64,000 nt of DNA from Aldersonia kunmingensis (GTDB lineage Bacteria > Actinomycetota > Actinomycetes > Mycobacteriales > Mycobacteriaceae): assembly GCF_001646865.1 (NCBI RefSeq), contig NZ_LRRB01000251.1, positions 26,675 to 90,674 of the forward strand, in the 5' to 3' direction. Every line of letters starts with the position of its first letter. Positions within the stretch are counted from its first letter, which is position 1. This document shows positions 23,196 through 33,163 of this stretch, piece after piece. The translations under genes were made by a program, and so were the position numbers. The notes below the pieces were generated by a model, which was not told the origin of the DNA, searched no databases, and was given only the letters and a program-made list of their open reading frames with translations.

Positions 23196-24259
23196 CACTC
23201 ACCGTCCTGGTTACACCGGGGCGCGGCGTTCTGATAGATCGCGGCATTCAGGGTGGGGATTCCGGTGGGCAGGTTCAGCTGCGGCGCATCCTGCGCGCCG
23301 CCACCGACCACGAGATCGATACCGCACAGGTAGAACTGGAACCACGACCCGTAGCTACCCACCCGGCCAAGGCTCTCCATCTTGATCGGCAGGTTGGCAA
23401 GCGCGACGTTGACCTCGTCGCTGCGCTTGTTCAATTCGCCGGTGACCTGGTTCAGGCCCGCAATCGATCCCTGCAGCGACGGCCGGGTCGGCTCGAGCAG
23501 ATCGGCGGTCGCGTCGGTCAGGTTCGCGAGCGAAGTCACTGCGCTGCCGATCGTGCCGCGGTCGCGGGCAAGGCCCTCGACAAGCTGGCTGGTCTTGACG
23601 AGCAGATCGCTCAGCTGATCGTCGCGCGCGTTGACGGTCTCGAGGATGACGTTCAGGTTGTTGACCACATCACCGATGACGGCGTCCTTGTCGGCGATCT
23701 TGTTGGTCAGGTTCGCGGTGTCGCGCACCAGGTCTGTGATCGTGCCGCGCTCGCCTTGGAAGACCTGAATGATCTCGAACGAGAGCTTGTTCACGTCCTC
23801 GGCGGACAGCGTTTGGAACAGCGGCCGGAAGCCGTTGAACAGCGTGGTGAGGTTGACCGCGGACTTGGTGTGCTCCAGCGGAATGGTGCCGCCGTCGGAC
23901 AGCTTGAAACCCTGCTGCCCCGAGCCCTGGTCGAGCGCGATGTATCGCTGGCCGACCAGGTTGCGGAACCGGATCGCGGCCGTCGTGCTGGCCGGCAACC
24001 AGTCGCGATCACTGAGCTCGAACTCGACCTCGGCCTCGCGCTTCTCGGCGACCTCGATCTTGGTCACCTTGCCGACACGCACACCCGCGATACGGACCTC
24101 ATCGCCCTCGTTGAGGGAGGTTACATCGGCAAATCGCGCCTTGAACGAAGTACCGCCGCCGCCGAAGTTCGCGATCGACACGAACAGGATGCCGGTGAAG
24201 AAGAGCGTCACCACGGCGAAGATGATCAGCTTCACCAAGGGGCCGGTCAGACCTCTCAT
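23195..24259 (-). CDS. mceB: Mce family protein MceB
   Basis: A 354-aa Mce protein with an anchor helix at about 8-29 (VKLIIFAVVTLFFTGILF) and an MCE domain (FKARFADVTSLNEGDEV, GVRVGKVTKI) followed by the helical region. The ATG has a near-perfect AAGGAGGTGA 7 nt upstream, the best Shine-Dalgarno in the operon, and overlaps the mceA stop by 4 nt. The frame continues upstream but that part belongs to mceA in another frame. Confidence 0.92.
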   Translation of the reverse strand: MRGLTGPLVKLIIFAVVTLFFTGILFVSIANFGGGGTSFKARFADVTSLNEGDEVRIAGVRVGKVTKIEVAEKREAEVEFELSDRDWLPASTTAAIRFRNLVGQRYIALDQGSGQQGFKLSDGGTIPLEHTKSAVNLTTLFNGFRPLFQTLSAEDVNKLSFEIIQVFQGERGTITDLVRDTANLTNKIADKDAVIGDVVNNLNVILETVNARDDQLSDLLVKTSQLVEGLARDRGTIGSAVTSLANLTDATADLLEPTRPSLQGSIAGLNQVTGELNKRSDEVNVALANLPIKMESLGRVGSYGSWFQFYLCGIDLVVGGGAQDAPQLNLPTGIPTLNAAIYQNAAPRCNQDGE

Positions 24260-25575
24260 CGAACGCTCACCTCCTTCCCGCGCAGCGCCGGTGCACCGAT
24301 TGCCGTTGTCCATTCCGGAATGTCTTCCGGTGCTACCCCACTCGCGACGCCATACACCGTGGACAGACTTGCCCGCTCGAGCGGCGAACCGATCGAGGTC
24401 GTATGCATCGCCTTGAACTGCGGGATCGGGTACATGGTCGGGTCCGCGCCCGGGTTACGGGTCGGCGGCTGGTACGAACCGTCGTTGATCGAGCCGCCCG
24501 GGTACTGGCCCGGGTCGACACCGAGCGGTGGCTCGGGTTCACACCATGGCCCGCGTGTATCGAACCAGCGCGGCTCGTCCTGGTTGGGCAGGTAGCGCCC
24601 CCGCGGGTTGGTCAGCTCGATCGTTACGTGCGGGCCGCGGTAGGGCGTACCGACACCCATCAGCTCATCGATTCGCGGCGACAGCTGCGCGAAGTTGTGC
24701 AGCGTGCAGGGGAAGCTCGGCGAATAGGTGGCCAGCAGGGTCAAGGCCTCTTCCGAGTCGGCCGCGATCGAGACGATGTTGTCCCGGTTGGCCGCAAGGA
24801 AGTCGGTCACCGTTGGCGCCGTCTGCGTCAGGCTCGCGATCAGCACGTCGACCTGCGGGCGGCGCTGAACGATCGTCGCGTTGGTCGTGCGCAGGTTGTT
24901 CAGCGCACTGACCAGCTGCGGCGCGGCATCGGCGTAGGTCTCGGTGAACGTCGCGAAATCCTGGATCGCCGACTGCAGTGCCGGCATCTCGGTGTTGACC
25001 TCGCGGAAGATCGTCTCGAGCCGGTCGATGGTGATGCCGAGCTGCTCGCCGCGCCCCTCGAGCGCCTGCGCGAGCGCGCTCAGCGTGACGGAAAGATCCT
25101 GCGGCGGCACAGCCTCCAGCAGCGGAAGGACGCTGTCGAGCAGCTTCCCGACCTCGACGGCGTTGCCGCTGACATCCTGCATGACCGTGTCGCCCGCGGC
25201 GATCGGCTCGCCACTGGGCTCGGCGGGCACAACGAGATCGACGTAGCGCTCGCCGAACAGCGTCTTGGGCAGCAGTCGCGCCGTCACGTTGGACGGAATC
25301 TCCGACACCTGGCCGGGCTCCAGCGCGAGCACCGACTTGACCTGCTCGCCCTGCGGCTCGGCCGAGCGCACCTCACCGACGAGGACCCCGCGCATCTTGA
25401 CGTCGGCGTACTGCGGCAACGCGTTGCCGACGCTGTCGGTGATCATGTCGACCTTGACGACCTCTTTGAAGCTTTTGTTGTACATCGAGATCGTGAGCCA
25501 GATGAAAAGCGCAACAACGAGGAAGAACGCGATACCGAAGATGCGCCGGGTGAAAGCGGACCCAGATCTGATCAT
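24256..25575 (-). CDS. mceA: Mce family protein MceA
   Basis: A 439-aa first Mce subunit with an anchor helix at about 12-31 (IFGIAFFLVVALFIWLTI) and an MCE domain (VKVDMITDSVGNALPQYADV, GVLVGEVRSAE). The helical shaft is followed by a Pro/Gly/Asn-rich C-terminal tail typical of MceA. It overlaps the second YrbE permease stop by 4 nt. MceA initiates the substrate-binding part of the importer in mycobacteria. Confidence 0.92.
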   Translation of the reverse strand: MIRSGSAFTRRIFGIAFFLVVALFIWLTISMYNKSFKEVVKVDMITDSVGNALPQYADVKMRGVLVGEVRSAEPQGEQVKSVLALEPGQVSEIPSNVTARLLPKTLFGERYVDLVVPAEPSGEPIAAGDTVMQDVSGNAVEVGKLLDSVLPLLEAVPPQDLSVTLSALAQALEGRGEQLGITIDRLETIFREVNTEMPALQSAIQDFATFTETYADAAPQLVSALNNLRTTNATIVQRRPQVDVLIASLTQTAPTVTDFLAANRDNIVSIAADSEEALTLLATYSPSFPCTLHNFAQLSPRIDELMGVGTPYRGPHVTIELTNPRGRYLPNQDEPRWFDTRGPWCEPEPPLGVDPGQYPGGSINDGSYQPPTRNPGADPTMYPIPQFKAMHTTSIGSPLERASLSTVYGVASGVAPEDIPEWTTAIGAPALRGKEVSVR

Positions 25576-26432
25576 CCGGCCACCCGCACCGTCGTGGTCG
25601 TGCCCCAGATCGCGAGGCTGAGGAAGAAGTCCAGCACGTTGATCACCACGATCGCGGCACGCACCGCGCGGCCAACGGCCACGCCGACACCGGCCGGACC
25701 GCCGGTGGCATGGAAGCCGTAGTAGCAGTGGATCAGGATGATCACGAACGCGAAGATGAGCACCTTCGCGAACGAATAGAGCACGTCCTGCGGGGGCAGG
25801 AACAAGTTGAAGTAGTGGTCGTAGGACCCAGTCGATTGGCCGTTGAACCAGGTGTTCACCAACCGCGAGGCCAGGAACGCCGAGAGCAGGCCGACAATAT
25901 ACAGCGGGATCACCGCGATGAATCCGGCAATCACGCGGGTAGAGACCAGGAACGGCACGCTGGGCACCGCCATGACCTCGAGCGCGTCAATCTCCTCGGA
26001 GATACGCATCGCGCCGAGCTGCGCGGTGAAACCACACCCGACGGTGGCCGACAACGCCAACGCCGCGACCAGCGGCGCGAGCTCACGGGTGTTGGCGTAC
26101 GCGGTGATGAAGCCGGTGAGCACAGAGCTACCAAGCTGATCCAGGGCAGCGAAGCCCTGCAGGCCGACGACCACGCCGACCGCACCTGACATCAGCAGGA
26201 TGACGCCGACGGTGCCGCCGATGACGGCGAGCGCGCCGCTGCCGAAAGTGACCTCGGCGAGCAGGCGAAGCGTTTCCTTGCGGTAGTGCTGCAGCGTGCG
26301 CGGCATCCAGGCGATGGCGCGCGTGTAGAACGACATCTGCTCGCCAGCGCGGTCGACCACATTGAGCGGTATCCGCGCGACATTTCGGGCACGAGCGAGG
26401 GTCCGGTCGTAGCGACCGTGCGCAATTGTCAT
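25572..26432 (-). CDS. yrbEB: YrbE/MlaE-family permease B of the mce importer
   Basis: A 286-aa integral membrane permease of the MlaE family. After an amphipathic N-terminus there are about five transmembrane helices. The EQ-loop that couples to the ATPase reads MRISEEIDALEVMAV. With YrbEA it forms the inner-membrane channel on which the Mce proteins sit. It starts 4 nt after YrbEA and overlaps mceA. Confidence 0.93.
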   Translation of the reverse strand: MTIAHGRYDRTLARARNVARIPLNVVDRAGEQMSFYTRAIAWMPRTLQHYRKETLRLLAEVTFGSGALAVIGGTVGVILLMSGAVGVVVGLQGFAALDQLGSSVLTGFITAYANTRELAPLVAALALSATVGCGFTAQLGAMRISEEIDALEVMAVPSVPFLVSTRVIAGFIAVIPLYIVGLLSAFLASRLVNTWFNGQSTGSYDHYFNLFLPPQDVLYSFAKVLIFAFVIILIHCYYGFHATGGPAGVGVAVGRAVRAAIVVINVLDFFLSLAIWGTTTTVRVAG

Positions 26433-26436
26433 CGCG

Positions 26437-27234
26437 TCAGGCCCCCTTGGGCGGAACGATCTGCAGGTAGACCAGCGTCAGGATGAGGTTCGCGAAGAAC
26501 AGCACCAGGAACGTGATCACGACCGACTGGTTCACCGCTTCGCCGACGCCCTTGGGGCCGGGATTGGGGTGCAGACCCTTGTAGCACGCGATGACGCCCG
26601 CGATGAGACCGAAAATCGCCGCCTTGAGTTCACCGACGTAGAGGTCGGGCAGCTGAGCAAGTGCGGAGAACGAGGACAGGTAGGCACCCGGCGTTCCGTC
26701 CTGCATGAAGACGTTGAAGAAGTAGCCGCCGGCGATACCAACGACCGACACGAGACCGTTGAGCAGGATCGCGACAAGCACCATGCCGATCACCCGCGGC
26801 ACGACCAGGCGCTGGATCGGATCGATGCCGAGCACCTGCATCGCGTCGATCTCCTCGCGGATGGTCCGCGAGCCCAGATCTGCCGCAACAGCGGAGCCGG
26901 CGGCACCGGCGATCAACAACGCAGTGACGACGGGCGCGGCCTGCTGCACGGTGGCCAACACGCTCACCGCGCCGGTGAACGACTCCGCGCCGAGCTGCTT
27001 GATCAGCGAACCGGTCTGCAGCGAGACGACGGCGCCGAACGGGATCGCGACGAGCGCGGTCGGCAGGATCGAGACGCTCGCGATGAACCACGACTGCTCG
27101 ATGAACTCGCGCCACTGGAATGGCCGCACGAAAAGCTTGCGGAACACGTCGACGAAGAGCTCGAAAATATTGCCCGCCTGAGCGAGACCGCCGTTGATCG
27201 GTCTCATCAGCCTGGACTGGGCTTTACTTGCCAT
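26437..27234 (-). CDS. yrbEA: YrbE/MlaE-family permease A of the mce importer
   Basis: A 265-aa MlaE-family permease. The coupling motif RTIREEIDAMQVLGIDP is very clear, and five or six hydrophobic helices follow the N-terminal amphipathic stretch (LFVDVFRKLFVRPFQWREF). The ATPase gene ends 4 nt upstream. The family partner is YrbEB, making a heterodimer. Confidence 0.93.
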   Translation of the reverse strand: MASKAQSRLMRPINGGLAQAGNIFELFVDVFRKLFVRPFQWREFIEQSWFIASVSILPTALVAIPFGAVVSLQTGSLIKQLGAESFTGAVSVLATVQQAAPVVTALLIAGAAGSAVAADLGSRTIREEIDAMQVLGIDPIQRLVVPRVIGMVLVAILLNGLVSVVGIAGGYFFNVFMQDGTPGAYLSSFSALAQLPDLYVGELKAAIFGLIAGVIACYKGLHPNPGPKGVGEAVNQSVVITFLVLFFANLILTLVYLQIVPPKGA

Positions 27235-27238
27235 TCGG

Positions 27239-28294
27239 CTACCGGCCCGCAGCGGCGGAGACGACCGGAATCACCTCGGTATCCGGGTCACCGGTGTAGT
27301 ACGTGCCGGCGTCCTCGGACTCTTCAAGGCTGACCTGGATCGCGGCCTGAGCCTCTGCGGGCAGGGTGTGCATGATTTCTCGTACCCGCTCGCGGCGCCG
27401 CGCCACCGCTTTGCGCTCGGGCATTCCGGGGGTCGCGCGGATCTGCGGGATGATGCCTGTGATTTCCTCGGCGCCGCCGTCGGAGTGGCCGGCGTCGACC
27501 ATCGCCTGCTCCTGGGCGATCTGGGCGTCGTCCTTCTCCTCGGACATACCGATGGGGCCGAGACGGCGGCCGTTGATGAACTGCCGCACGACCGGCTCAT
27601 CGCTGGTGAGCAGCACCTCACGGGGACCCATCATGACCAGCCCGCGGCGGAACAGCATGCCGATGTTGTCCGGCACCGTGCGCGCCAGCGAAATGTTGTG
27701 CGTGACGATCAGGATCGTGGCATCGATCTGCGCGTTGATATCGATCAACAGCTGCGACAGGTACGCGGTACGCACCGGGTCCAGACCCGAGTCCGGCTCG
27801 TCGACGAGGATGATCTGGGGATCGAGCACGAGCGCCCGCGCCAGGCCGGCGCGCTTACGCATACCGCCGGAGATCTCGCCCGGGAGCTTGTTCTCGGCCC
27901 CGATGAGGCCGGTGAGATCCAGCTTCTCCATGACGATCTGGCGGATCTCGGACTCGGACTTCTTGGTGTGCTCACGCAGCGGGAAGGCGACATTGTCGTA
28001 AAGGTCCATCGAGCCGAACAGAGCGCCGTCCTGGAACAGCACACCGAACAGCTTGCGGATCTCGTAGAGCTCCTTGTGCGAGCACTGGGTGATGTCCACA
28101 CCGTCGATGAAGATCGAGCCCTCTTCGGGCTTCAGGAGACCGATCAACGACTTCAGGAACACGGACTTACCCGTACCGGACGGGCCAAGCAGCGCGGACA
28201 CCTCACCGGACGGCAATGTCAGGGACACGTCCTGCCAGATCGTCTGCGACCCGAATCGCTTCGTGACACCCCGCGTGCTGACTTCGACGCCCAC
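27239..28294 (-). CDS. mceG: ABC transporter ATPase of the mce system (MceG/Mkl)
   Basis: A 351-aa ATPase that powers the importer. Walker A is GPSGTGKS (37-44), the Q-loop Q88, the signature ISGGM (141-145), Walker B ILVDEPDSG with E166, and the H-loop H199. The C-terminal extension beyond about 250 is the feature that separates Mkl/MceG from MlaF. GTG at 28294 follows GGAGGA. It is the first gene of this mce operon, whereas in M. tuberculosis the ATPase gene lies apart from the mce operons. Confidence 0.94.
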   Translation of the reverse strand: MGVEVSTRGVTKRFGSQTIWQDVSLTLPSGEVSALLGPSGTGKSVFLKSLIGLLKPEEGSIFIDGVDITQCSHKELYEIRKLFGVLFQDGALFGSMDLYDNVAFPLREHTKKSESEIRQIVMEKLDLTGLIGAENKLPGEISGGMRKRAGLARALVLDPQIILVDEPDSGLDPVRTAYLSQLLIDINAQIDATILIVTHNISLARTVPDNIGMLFRRGLVMMGPREVLLTSDEPVVRQFINGRRLGPIGMSEEKDDAQIAQEQAMVDAGHSDGGAEEITGIIPQIRATPGMPERKAVARRRERVREIMHTLPAEAQAAIQVSLEESEDAGTYYTGDPDTEVIPVVSAAAGR

Positions 28295-28464
28295 TATTCC
28301 TCCGCCCGATTCAGCCCACTTGAGCTGCAACGAATCCTTACCCCCGGTATGGTTCGCGTCACTCTAGCGTATGGCCGTGCCGTTCGTCGCCGTCGGCACT
28401 ACCGATGAGTAACTTTGTGCGGACGGTTTGTTCGACCACGATCACCCCGGGGTTCGGACAGAAC

Positions 28465-28478
28465 TTACTTCAAAGTAA
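28465..28478. promoter_or_regulatory. Palindromic operator candidate upstream of the mce operon
   Basis: TTACTT-CA-AAGTAA has perfect 6-bp arms, and flanking AAC/GTT bases extend the symmetry imperfectly. It lies about 170 nt upstream of the ATPase start in an otherwise AT-poor region. It could bind a GntR- or TetR-type regulator; none is encoded nearby. Confidence 0.4.
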
Positions 28479-28523
28479 AAGTTCCAGACAATTGGGGGTC
28501 TCCCCTCGAACAGCTGGGCTTAC

Positions 28524-28567
28524 GACCAAAAACGACAGGGTGGCTCCCTTACGGGAACCACCCTGCC
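28524..28567 (-). terminator. rplJL operon terminator
   Basis: CAGGGTGGCTCCC (28536-28548) pairs with GGGAACCACCCTG (28553-28565) with one mismatch and a 4-nt loop. The minus-strand transcript continues TCGTTTTTGG. It sits 46 nt after the rplL stop: a classic intrinsic terminator. Confidence 0.92.
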
Positions 28568-28611
28568 GTTCATGCAGTACCGCAGCTCGGCGCGTTGCGC
28601 CGAGGCGAGGA

Positions 28612-28998
28612 CTACTTGATGGTGATCTGGGCGCCAGCGGCTTCCAGCTTCTCCTTGGCGGCCTCGGCGGCGTCCTTGGCCACCTTCTCCAGGATCGCCT
28701 TCGGCGCACCCTCGACGAGGTCCTTGGCTTCCTTCAGGCCGAGGCCCGCAACGATCTCGCGGACGACCTTGATGACCTGGATCTTCTTGTCGCCGGCACC
28801 CTCGAGGATGACGTCGAACTCGTCCTGCTCTTCGGCAGCGTCGGCGGCGGCCGGAGCGGCACCCGCGGCGGCAACGGCAACCGGGGCAGCAGCGGTGACC
28901 TCGAAGGTCTCCTCGAATGCCTTCACGAACTCCGAGAGCTCGAGCAGGGTCAGTTCCTTGAACGCGTCGAGCAGCTCGTCAGTGCTGAGCTTCGCCAT
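28612..28998 (-). CDS. rplL: 50S ribosomal protein L7/L12
   Basis: A 128-aa stalk protein. It has an N-terminal dimerisation helix region ([20 protein letters not shown]), an Ala/Pro hinge at about 38-52, and the C-terminal factor-binding domain ([20 protein letters not shown]). It binds elongation factors as dimers on L10. AAGGAAGG precedes the ATG. It follows rplJ by 74 nt. Confidence 0.97.
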   Translation of the reverse strand: MAKLSTDELLDAFKELTLLELSEFVKAFEETFEVTAAAPVAVAAAGAAPAAADAAEEQDEFDVILEGAGDKKIQVIKVVREIVAGLGLKEAKDLVEGAPKAILEKVAKDAAEAAKEKLEAAGAQITIK

Positions 28999-29072
28999 GG
29001 TGGCGGTCCTTCCTTTAAGTCCCTGTCAGCGATCCGCGACCGGGATGGGTTTGGTGATGCGCTTGGTGCGGA

Positions 29073-29606
29073 TCAGCTTTCGGTGGCGCCCTCGGACGCC
29101 TTCTTCTCCTGCAGCGCGGCGGCCAGGCGGGCCACCTGCGAGGCGGGAGCATTGAACAGGCCTGCGGCCTTTGCCAAGTTGCCCTTCATCGCGCCGGCGA
29201 GCTTGGCCAACAGGATTTCGCGGGACTCGAGGTCCGCGATCTTGTTGACCTCGTCCACGGACAGCGCGCGGCCGTCCATGTAGCCGCCCTTGATGACGAG
29301 TGCCTTGTTGTCCTTCGCGAAGGTCTTGATCGCCTTCGCTGCGTCGACCGGCTCGCCCGCGATGAACGCAATGGCGGTCGGACCGACGAACAGATCTTCG
29401 AGGCCCTCGACGCCAGCCTCAACGGCTGCGCGCTTGACAAGGGTGTTCTTGGCGACGGAGTAAGTAGCGCCGGCACCGAGTGCCCGACGCAGCTCGGTGA
29501 TCTTGCCGACCGACAGACCACGGTATTCCGTGACCACAGCAGCCGTCGAACCCTTGAACTGCTCAGCGATCTCCGCAACCGCGGTGACCTTTTCAGCCTT
29601 TGCCAT
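29073..29606 (-). CDS. rplJ: 50S ribosomal protein L10
   Basis: A 177-aa stalk base protein that anchors L7/L12. The start [18 protein letters not shown] and the RNA-binding segment [17 protein letters not shown] are typical. GAGGAGG precedes the ATG at 29606; the longer frame upstream is leader RNA. L10 classically represses its own operon by binding the leader, and a terminator-like hairpin is present there. Confidence 0.97.
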   Translation of the reverse strand: MAKAEKVTAVAEIAEQFKGSTAAVVTEYRGLSVGKITELRRALGAGATYSVAKNTLVKRAAVEAGVEGLEDLFVGPTAIAFIAGEPVDAAKAIKTFAKDNKALVIKGGYMDGRALSVDEVNKIADLESREILLAKLAGAMKGNLAKAAGLFNAPASQVARLAAALQEKKASEGATES

Positions 29607-29929
29607 ACTTCGCCTCCTCTCTTGACGGTCTGGTCCGGTGAAGGACCATTGCTCCACTTGCGGACCGGAAGGAAGGCGGAAAAAACAAACGCCCCGGGCG
29701 CAGGGCACACCGGGGCTTACGAGATACAACGCCGCATTGCGGGCAATATCCCTACCTCGATCAACCTGCGTGGGCCGCCGGAAACTTCCGGACCTTCAAC
29801 CGCGCAAGCGCGGTAACCAACGGTCTTGGGTAGAACGTGATTGGGTTGGCGTCCGATAAACGAACACCGCGAGACAGCATAGCGGCAACCTGGGCGAACT
29901 GCCAAAACGAGCCGTGTAGAACTAACCCC
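29607..29929 (-). promoter_or_regulatory. rplJL leader and divergent promoter region
   Basis: 323 nt between rplJ and the divergent hydrolase gene. On the minus strand it must carry the rplJL promoter and a long 5' leader; L10 leaders are known autoregulatory RNAs. The part nearest rplJ contains the hairpin at 29679-29716. No convincing ORF is present. Confidence 0.6.
29679..29716 (-). terminator. Attenuator-like hairpin in the rplJL leader
   Basis: GCCCCGG (29691-29697) pairs with CCGGGGC (29710-29716). The minus-strand RNA then reads GUUUGUUUUUUCC. This is an intrinsic-terminator layout about 75-110 nt before the rplJ start, so it would stop transcription ahead of the operon unless refolded. 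It fits attenuation by L10 or another signal. Confidence 0.7.
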
Positions 29930-30841
29930 ATGACCCTTCCCGACATCCGACGCGGTACTGCCCCGGCGAACGGGCTCGAGTTCGCCTACGAGGATATGGG
30001 CGATCCCGGCAACCCACCCGTCCTGTTGATCATGGGCTTCAGCGCGCAGTTGACGCTATGGCCCGACGAGTTCTGCGCGGCCCTCGTCGACGGCGGCTAC
30101 CGGGTCATCCGGTTCGACAACCGCGATATCGGGCTGTCCAGCAAACTTGACGGTGTTCGGGTGGATGGCGCGCTATGGCGCCGGCTGGCGAAATTCCAAC
30201 TGGGACGGGCGAGTTCGGTGCCGTACACCCTGCACGACATGGCCAAGGACACCGTCGGCCTGCTCGATCACCTCGGCATCGACTCCGCCCATATCGTCGG
30301 CGCGTCGATGGGCGGCATGATCGCGCAGATCTTTGCCGCCGAGTATGCGGATCGCGTGCGGACCCTCGGCATCGTCTTCTCCAGCACCAACCAGCCGCTG
30401 CTGCCGCCGCCCGCCCCGGCGGCGCTGAAAGCACTGCTTGCCAGCCCCGGCGCGAACCCGACCCGTGATCAGGTGATCGCGCAATCGGTGCGTGCTCGCA
30501 AGGTCATCGGCAGCCCGCGGTACCCCGAGTCCGACGATCTGGTGAGCGCGGACGCCGCACGTGATTACGACCGCAGCTACTACCCCGCCGGTGTGGTACG
30601 CCAATTCGCCGCGGTGAGCGGCACCGGCAGTCTGCTCGACTACTCCCGACGGATCGGCTCCCCCACCGTCGTCATCCACGGCAAGGAAGACCCGCTGATC
30701 CGCCCGGCGGGCGGGCGAGCCGTTGCCAAGGCGGTCAAGGGATCCCGGCTGCACATGATCGATGGCATGGGCCACGATCTGCCCGCGCCGCTGATCCCTG
30801 AGATCACGGGTGAGCTGCTGAAGAACTTCGCGCTCGGCTGA
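29930..30841 (+). CDS. Alpha/beta hydrolase family protein
   Basis: A 303-aa cytosolic alpha/beta hydrolase. The oxyanion segment is LLIMGFSAQL, the nucleophile elbow GASMGGM (serine at about 123), the acid HGKEDPLI, and the catalytic histidine GMGHDLP. This is the layout of esterases and epoxide hydrolase-like enzymes. ATG at 29930 begins the family text MTLPDIRRG; no Shine-Dalgarno is seen, so it may be leaderless. Substrate unknown. A strong two-way terminator follows. Confidence 0.85.
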   Translation: MTLPDIRRGTAPANGLEFAYEDMGDPGNPPVLLIMGFSAQLTLWPDEFCAALVDGGYRVIRFDNRDIGLSSKLDGVRVDGALWRRLAKFQLGRASSVPYTLHDMAKDTVGLLDHLGIDSAHIVGASMGGMIAQIFAAEYADRVRTLGIVFSSTNQPLLPPPAPAALKALLASPGANPTRDQVIAQSVRARKVIGSPRYPESDDLVSADAARDYDRSYYPAGVVRQFAAVSGTGSLLDYSRRIGSPTVVIHGKEDPLIRPAGGRAVAKAVKGSRLHMIDGMGHDLPAPLIPEITGELLKNFALG

Positions 30842-30851
30842 CCACAGCAAG

Positions 30852-30896
30852 AACGACGAGGGCCGACACGGAAAGTCCGTGCCGGCCCTCGTCGTT
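30852..30896. terminator. Bidirectional terminator between hydrolase and rplA
   Basis: A 21-position stem with one mismatch (arms 30852-30872 and 30876-30896, 3-nt loop) lies between convergent genes. Short T runs occur on the minus-strand exit. It would end both the hydrolase and rplA transcripts. Confidence 0.88.
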
Positions 30897-30907
30897 GGTG
30901 CGGGTGC

Positions 30908-31624
30908 CTACTCTGCAGCCTCTTCGAGAAGGTTGCGGGTACGGTTCGGGTCCACCGGGATGCCCGGTCCGGTGGTGGTCGAAACCGTGATCTTCTTGAC
31001 GTAGCGGCCCTTGGCGGTGGACGGCTTCGCACGCAGGATCTCGTCCAGTGCGGCGCCGTAGTTCTCCACCAGCTTCGCCTCGTCGAACGACGCCTTGCCG
31101 ATCACGAAGTGCAGGTTGGCGTGCTTATCAACGCGGAAGTTGATCTTGCCGCCCTTGATGTCGTTGACCGCCTTGGCAACGTCGGTGGTGACGGTGCCGG
31201 TCTTCGGGTTCGGCATCAGACCGCGCGGGCCAAGGACACGCGCGATGCGGCCGACCTTGGCCATCTGGTCAGGGGTAGCGATTGCGGCGTCGAAGTCGAG
31301 CCAACCGCCCTGGATCCGCTCGATCAGGTCCTCGGCGCCGACGGCGTCCGCGCCGGCAGCCTCGGCCTCGGCGGCCTTCTCGCCCGCGGCGAACACGATC
31401 ACGCGAGCCGTCTTACCGGTGCCGTGCGGCAGGTTGACGGTGCCGCGGACCATCTGGTCCGCCTTGCGGGGATCGACGCCGAGACGAACGGCGACCTCGA
31501 CGGTCGCGTCCATCTTGGTCGAGCCGGTGTCCTTCGCGAGGCGAGCCGCCTCGAGCGGGGAGTGGAGCTTGTTGATATCGACCTTCTCGGCCGCTGCGCG
31601 ATAAGCCTTGCTGCGCTTTGCCAT
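30908..31624 (-). CDS. rplA: 50S ribosomal protein L1
   Basis: A 238-aa protein of the ribosomal L1 stalk. [16 protein letters not shown] starts the protein and [14 protein letters not shown] is the signature. It is downstream of rplK by 78 nt in one transcription unit. L1 also represses the rplK-rplA mRNA in other bacteria. The start ATG has only a weak GGACAG upstream. Confidence 0.97.
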   Translation of the reverse strand: MAKRSKAYRAAAEKVDINKLHSPLEAARLAKDTGSTKMDATVEVAVRLGVDPRKADQMVRGTVNLPHGTGKTARVIVFAAGEKAAEAEAAGADAVGAEDLIERIQGGWLDFDAAIATPDQMAKVGRIARVLGPRGLMPNPKTGTVTTDVAKAVNDIKGGKINFRVDKHANLHFVIGKASFDEAKLVENYGAALDEILRAKPSTAKGRYVKKITVSTTTGPGIPVDPNRTRNLLEEAAE

Positions 31625-31702
31625 GTTGTGCTGTCCGTTCTAGTTGGTTCAGATGTGGTTATCGGGCCTGGCCGGCCCTCCCACAGGTGGAGCTGAGTTG
31701 AC

Positions 31703-32137
31703 TCAGGCCTCGACCGTGATGCCCATCGAGCGTGCGGTACCGGCGATGATCTTCGCGGCCTGCTCGATGTCGTTCGCGTTGAGGTCTTCTGCCTTGGTCT
31801 TGGCGATTTCGCGCACCTGATCCATGGTCACCTTGCCGACCTTGGTCTTGTGCGGCTCGCCGGAGCCCTTCTGCAGGCCGGCGGCCTTGAGCAGCAGCCG
31901 TGCGGCGGGCGGAGTCTTCAGCTTGAAGTCGAAAGTGCGGTCTTCGTAAACCGAGATCTCGACCGGAATGACGTTGCCACGCTGCGACTCGGTCGCCGCG
32001 TTGTACGCCTTGCAGAACTCCATGATGTTGACGCCGTGCTGACCGAGCGCCGGACCCACCGGAGGGGCGGGGTTCGCCTGGCCGGCCTGGATCTGAAGCT
32101 TGATGATCCCGGCGAGCTTCTTCTTCTTGGGGGGCAT
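31703..32137 (-). CDS. rplK: 50S ribosomal protein L11
   Basis: A 144-aa protein of the GTPase-associated centre; it binds 23S rRNA and is the thiostrepton and (p)ppGpp-response site. It has the start [16 protein letters not shown], the Pro-rich [16 protein letters not shown], and the C-terminal RNA-binding domain [20 protein letters not shown] precedes the ATG at 32137. It follows nusG by 73 nt. Confidence 0.97.
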   Translation of the reverse strand: MPPKKKKLAGIIKLQIQAGQANPAPPVGPALGQHGVNIMEFCKAYNAATESQRGNVIPVEISVYEDRTFDFKLKTPPAARLLLKAAGLQKGSGEPHKTKVGKVTMDQVREIAKTKAEDLNANDIEQAAKIIAGTARSMGITVEA

Positions 32138-32210
32138 CTTTCGTTTCCTAGGTTTGTTGCTGGTTCTTGCGGATGGCAAGTTCGGGTTCACGGCGCTGGC
32201 GCCGCGACGG

Positions 32211-33152
<942 letters not shown>

Positions 33153-33163
33153 TCACCCACCGT

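Larger units (their letters stand above)
28295..28611 (-). promoter_or_regulatory. Region between rplL and the mce operon
   Basis: 317 nt without a gene. It contains the rplL terminator (28524-28567), a palindromic operator candidate (28465-28478) and presumably the mce operon promoter on the minus strand. TAGAGT at 28361-28366 (minus) is a possible -10 element without a convincing -35. Confidence 0.55.
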
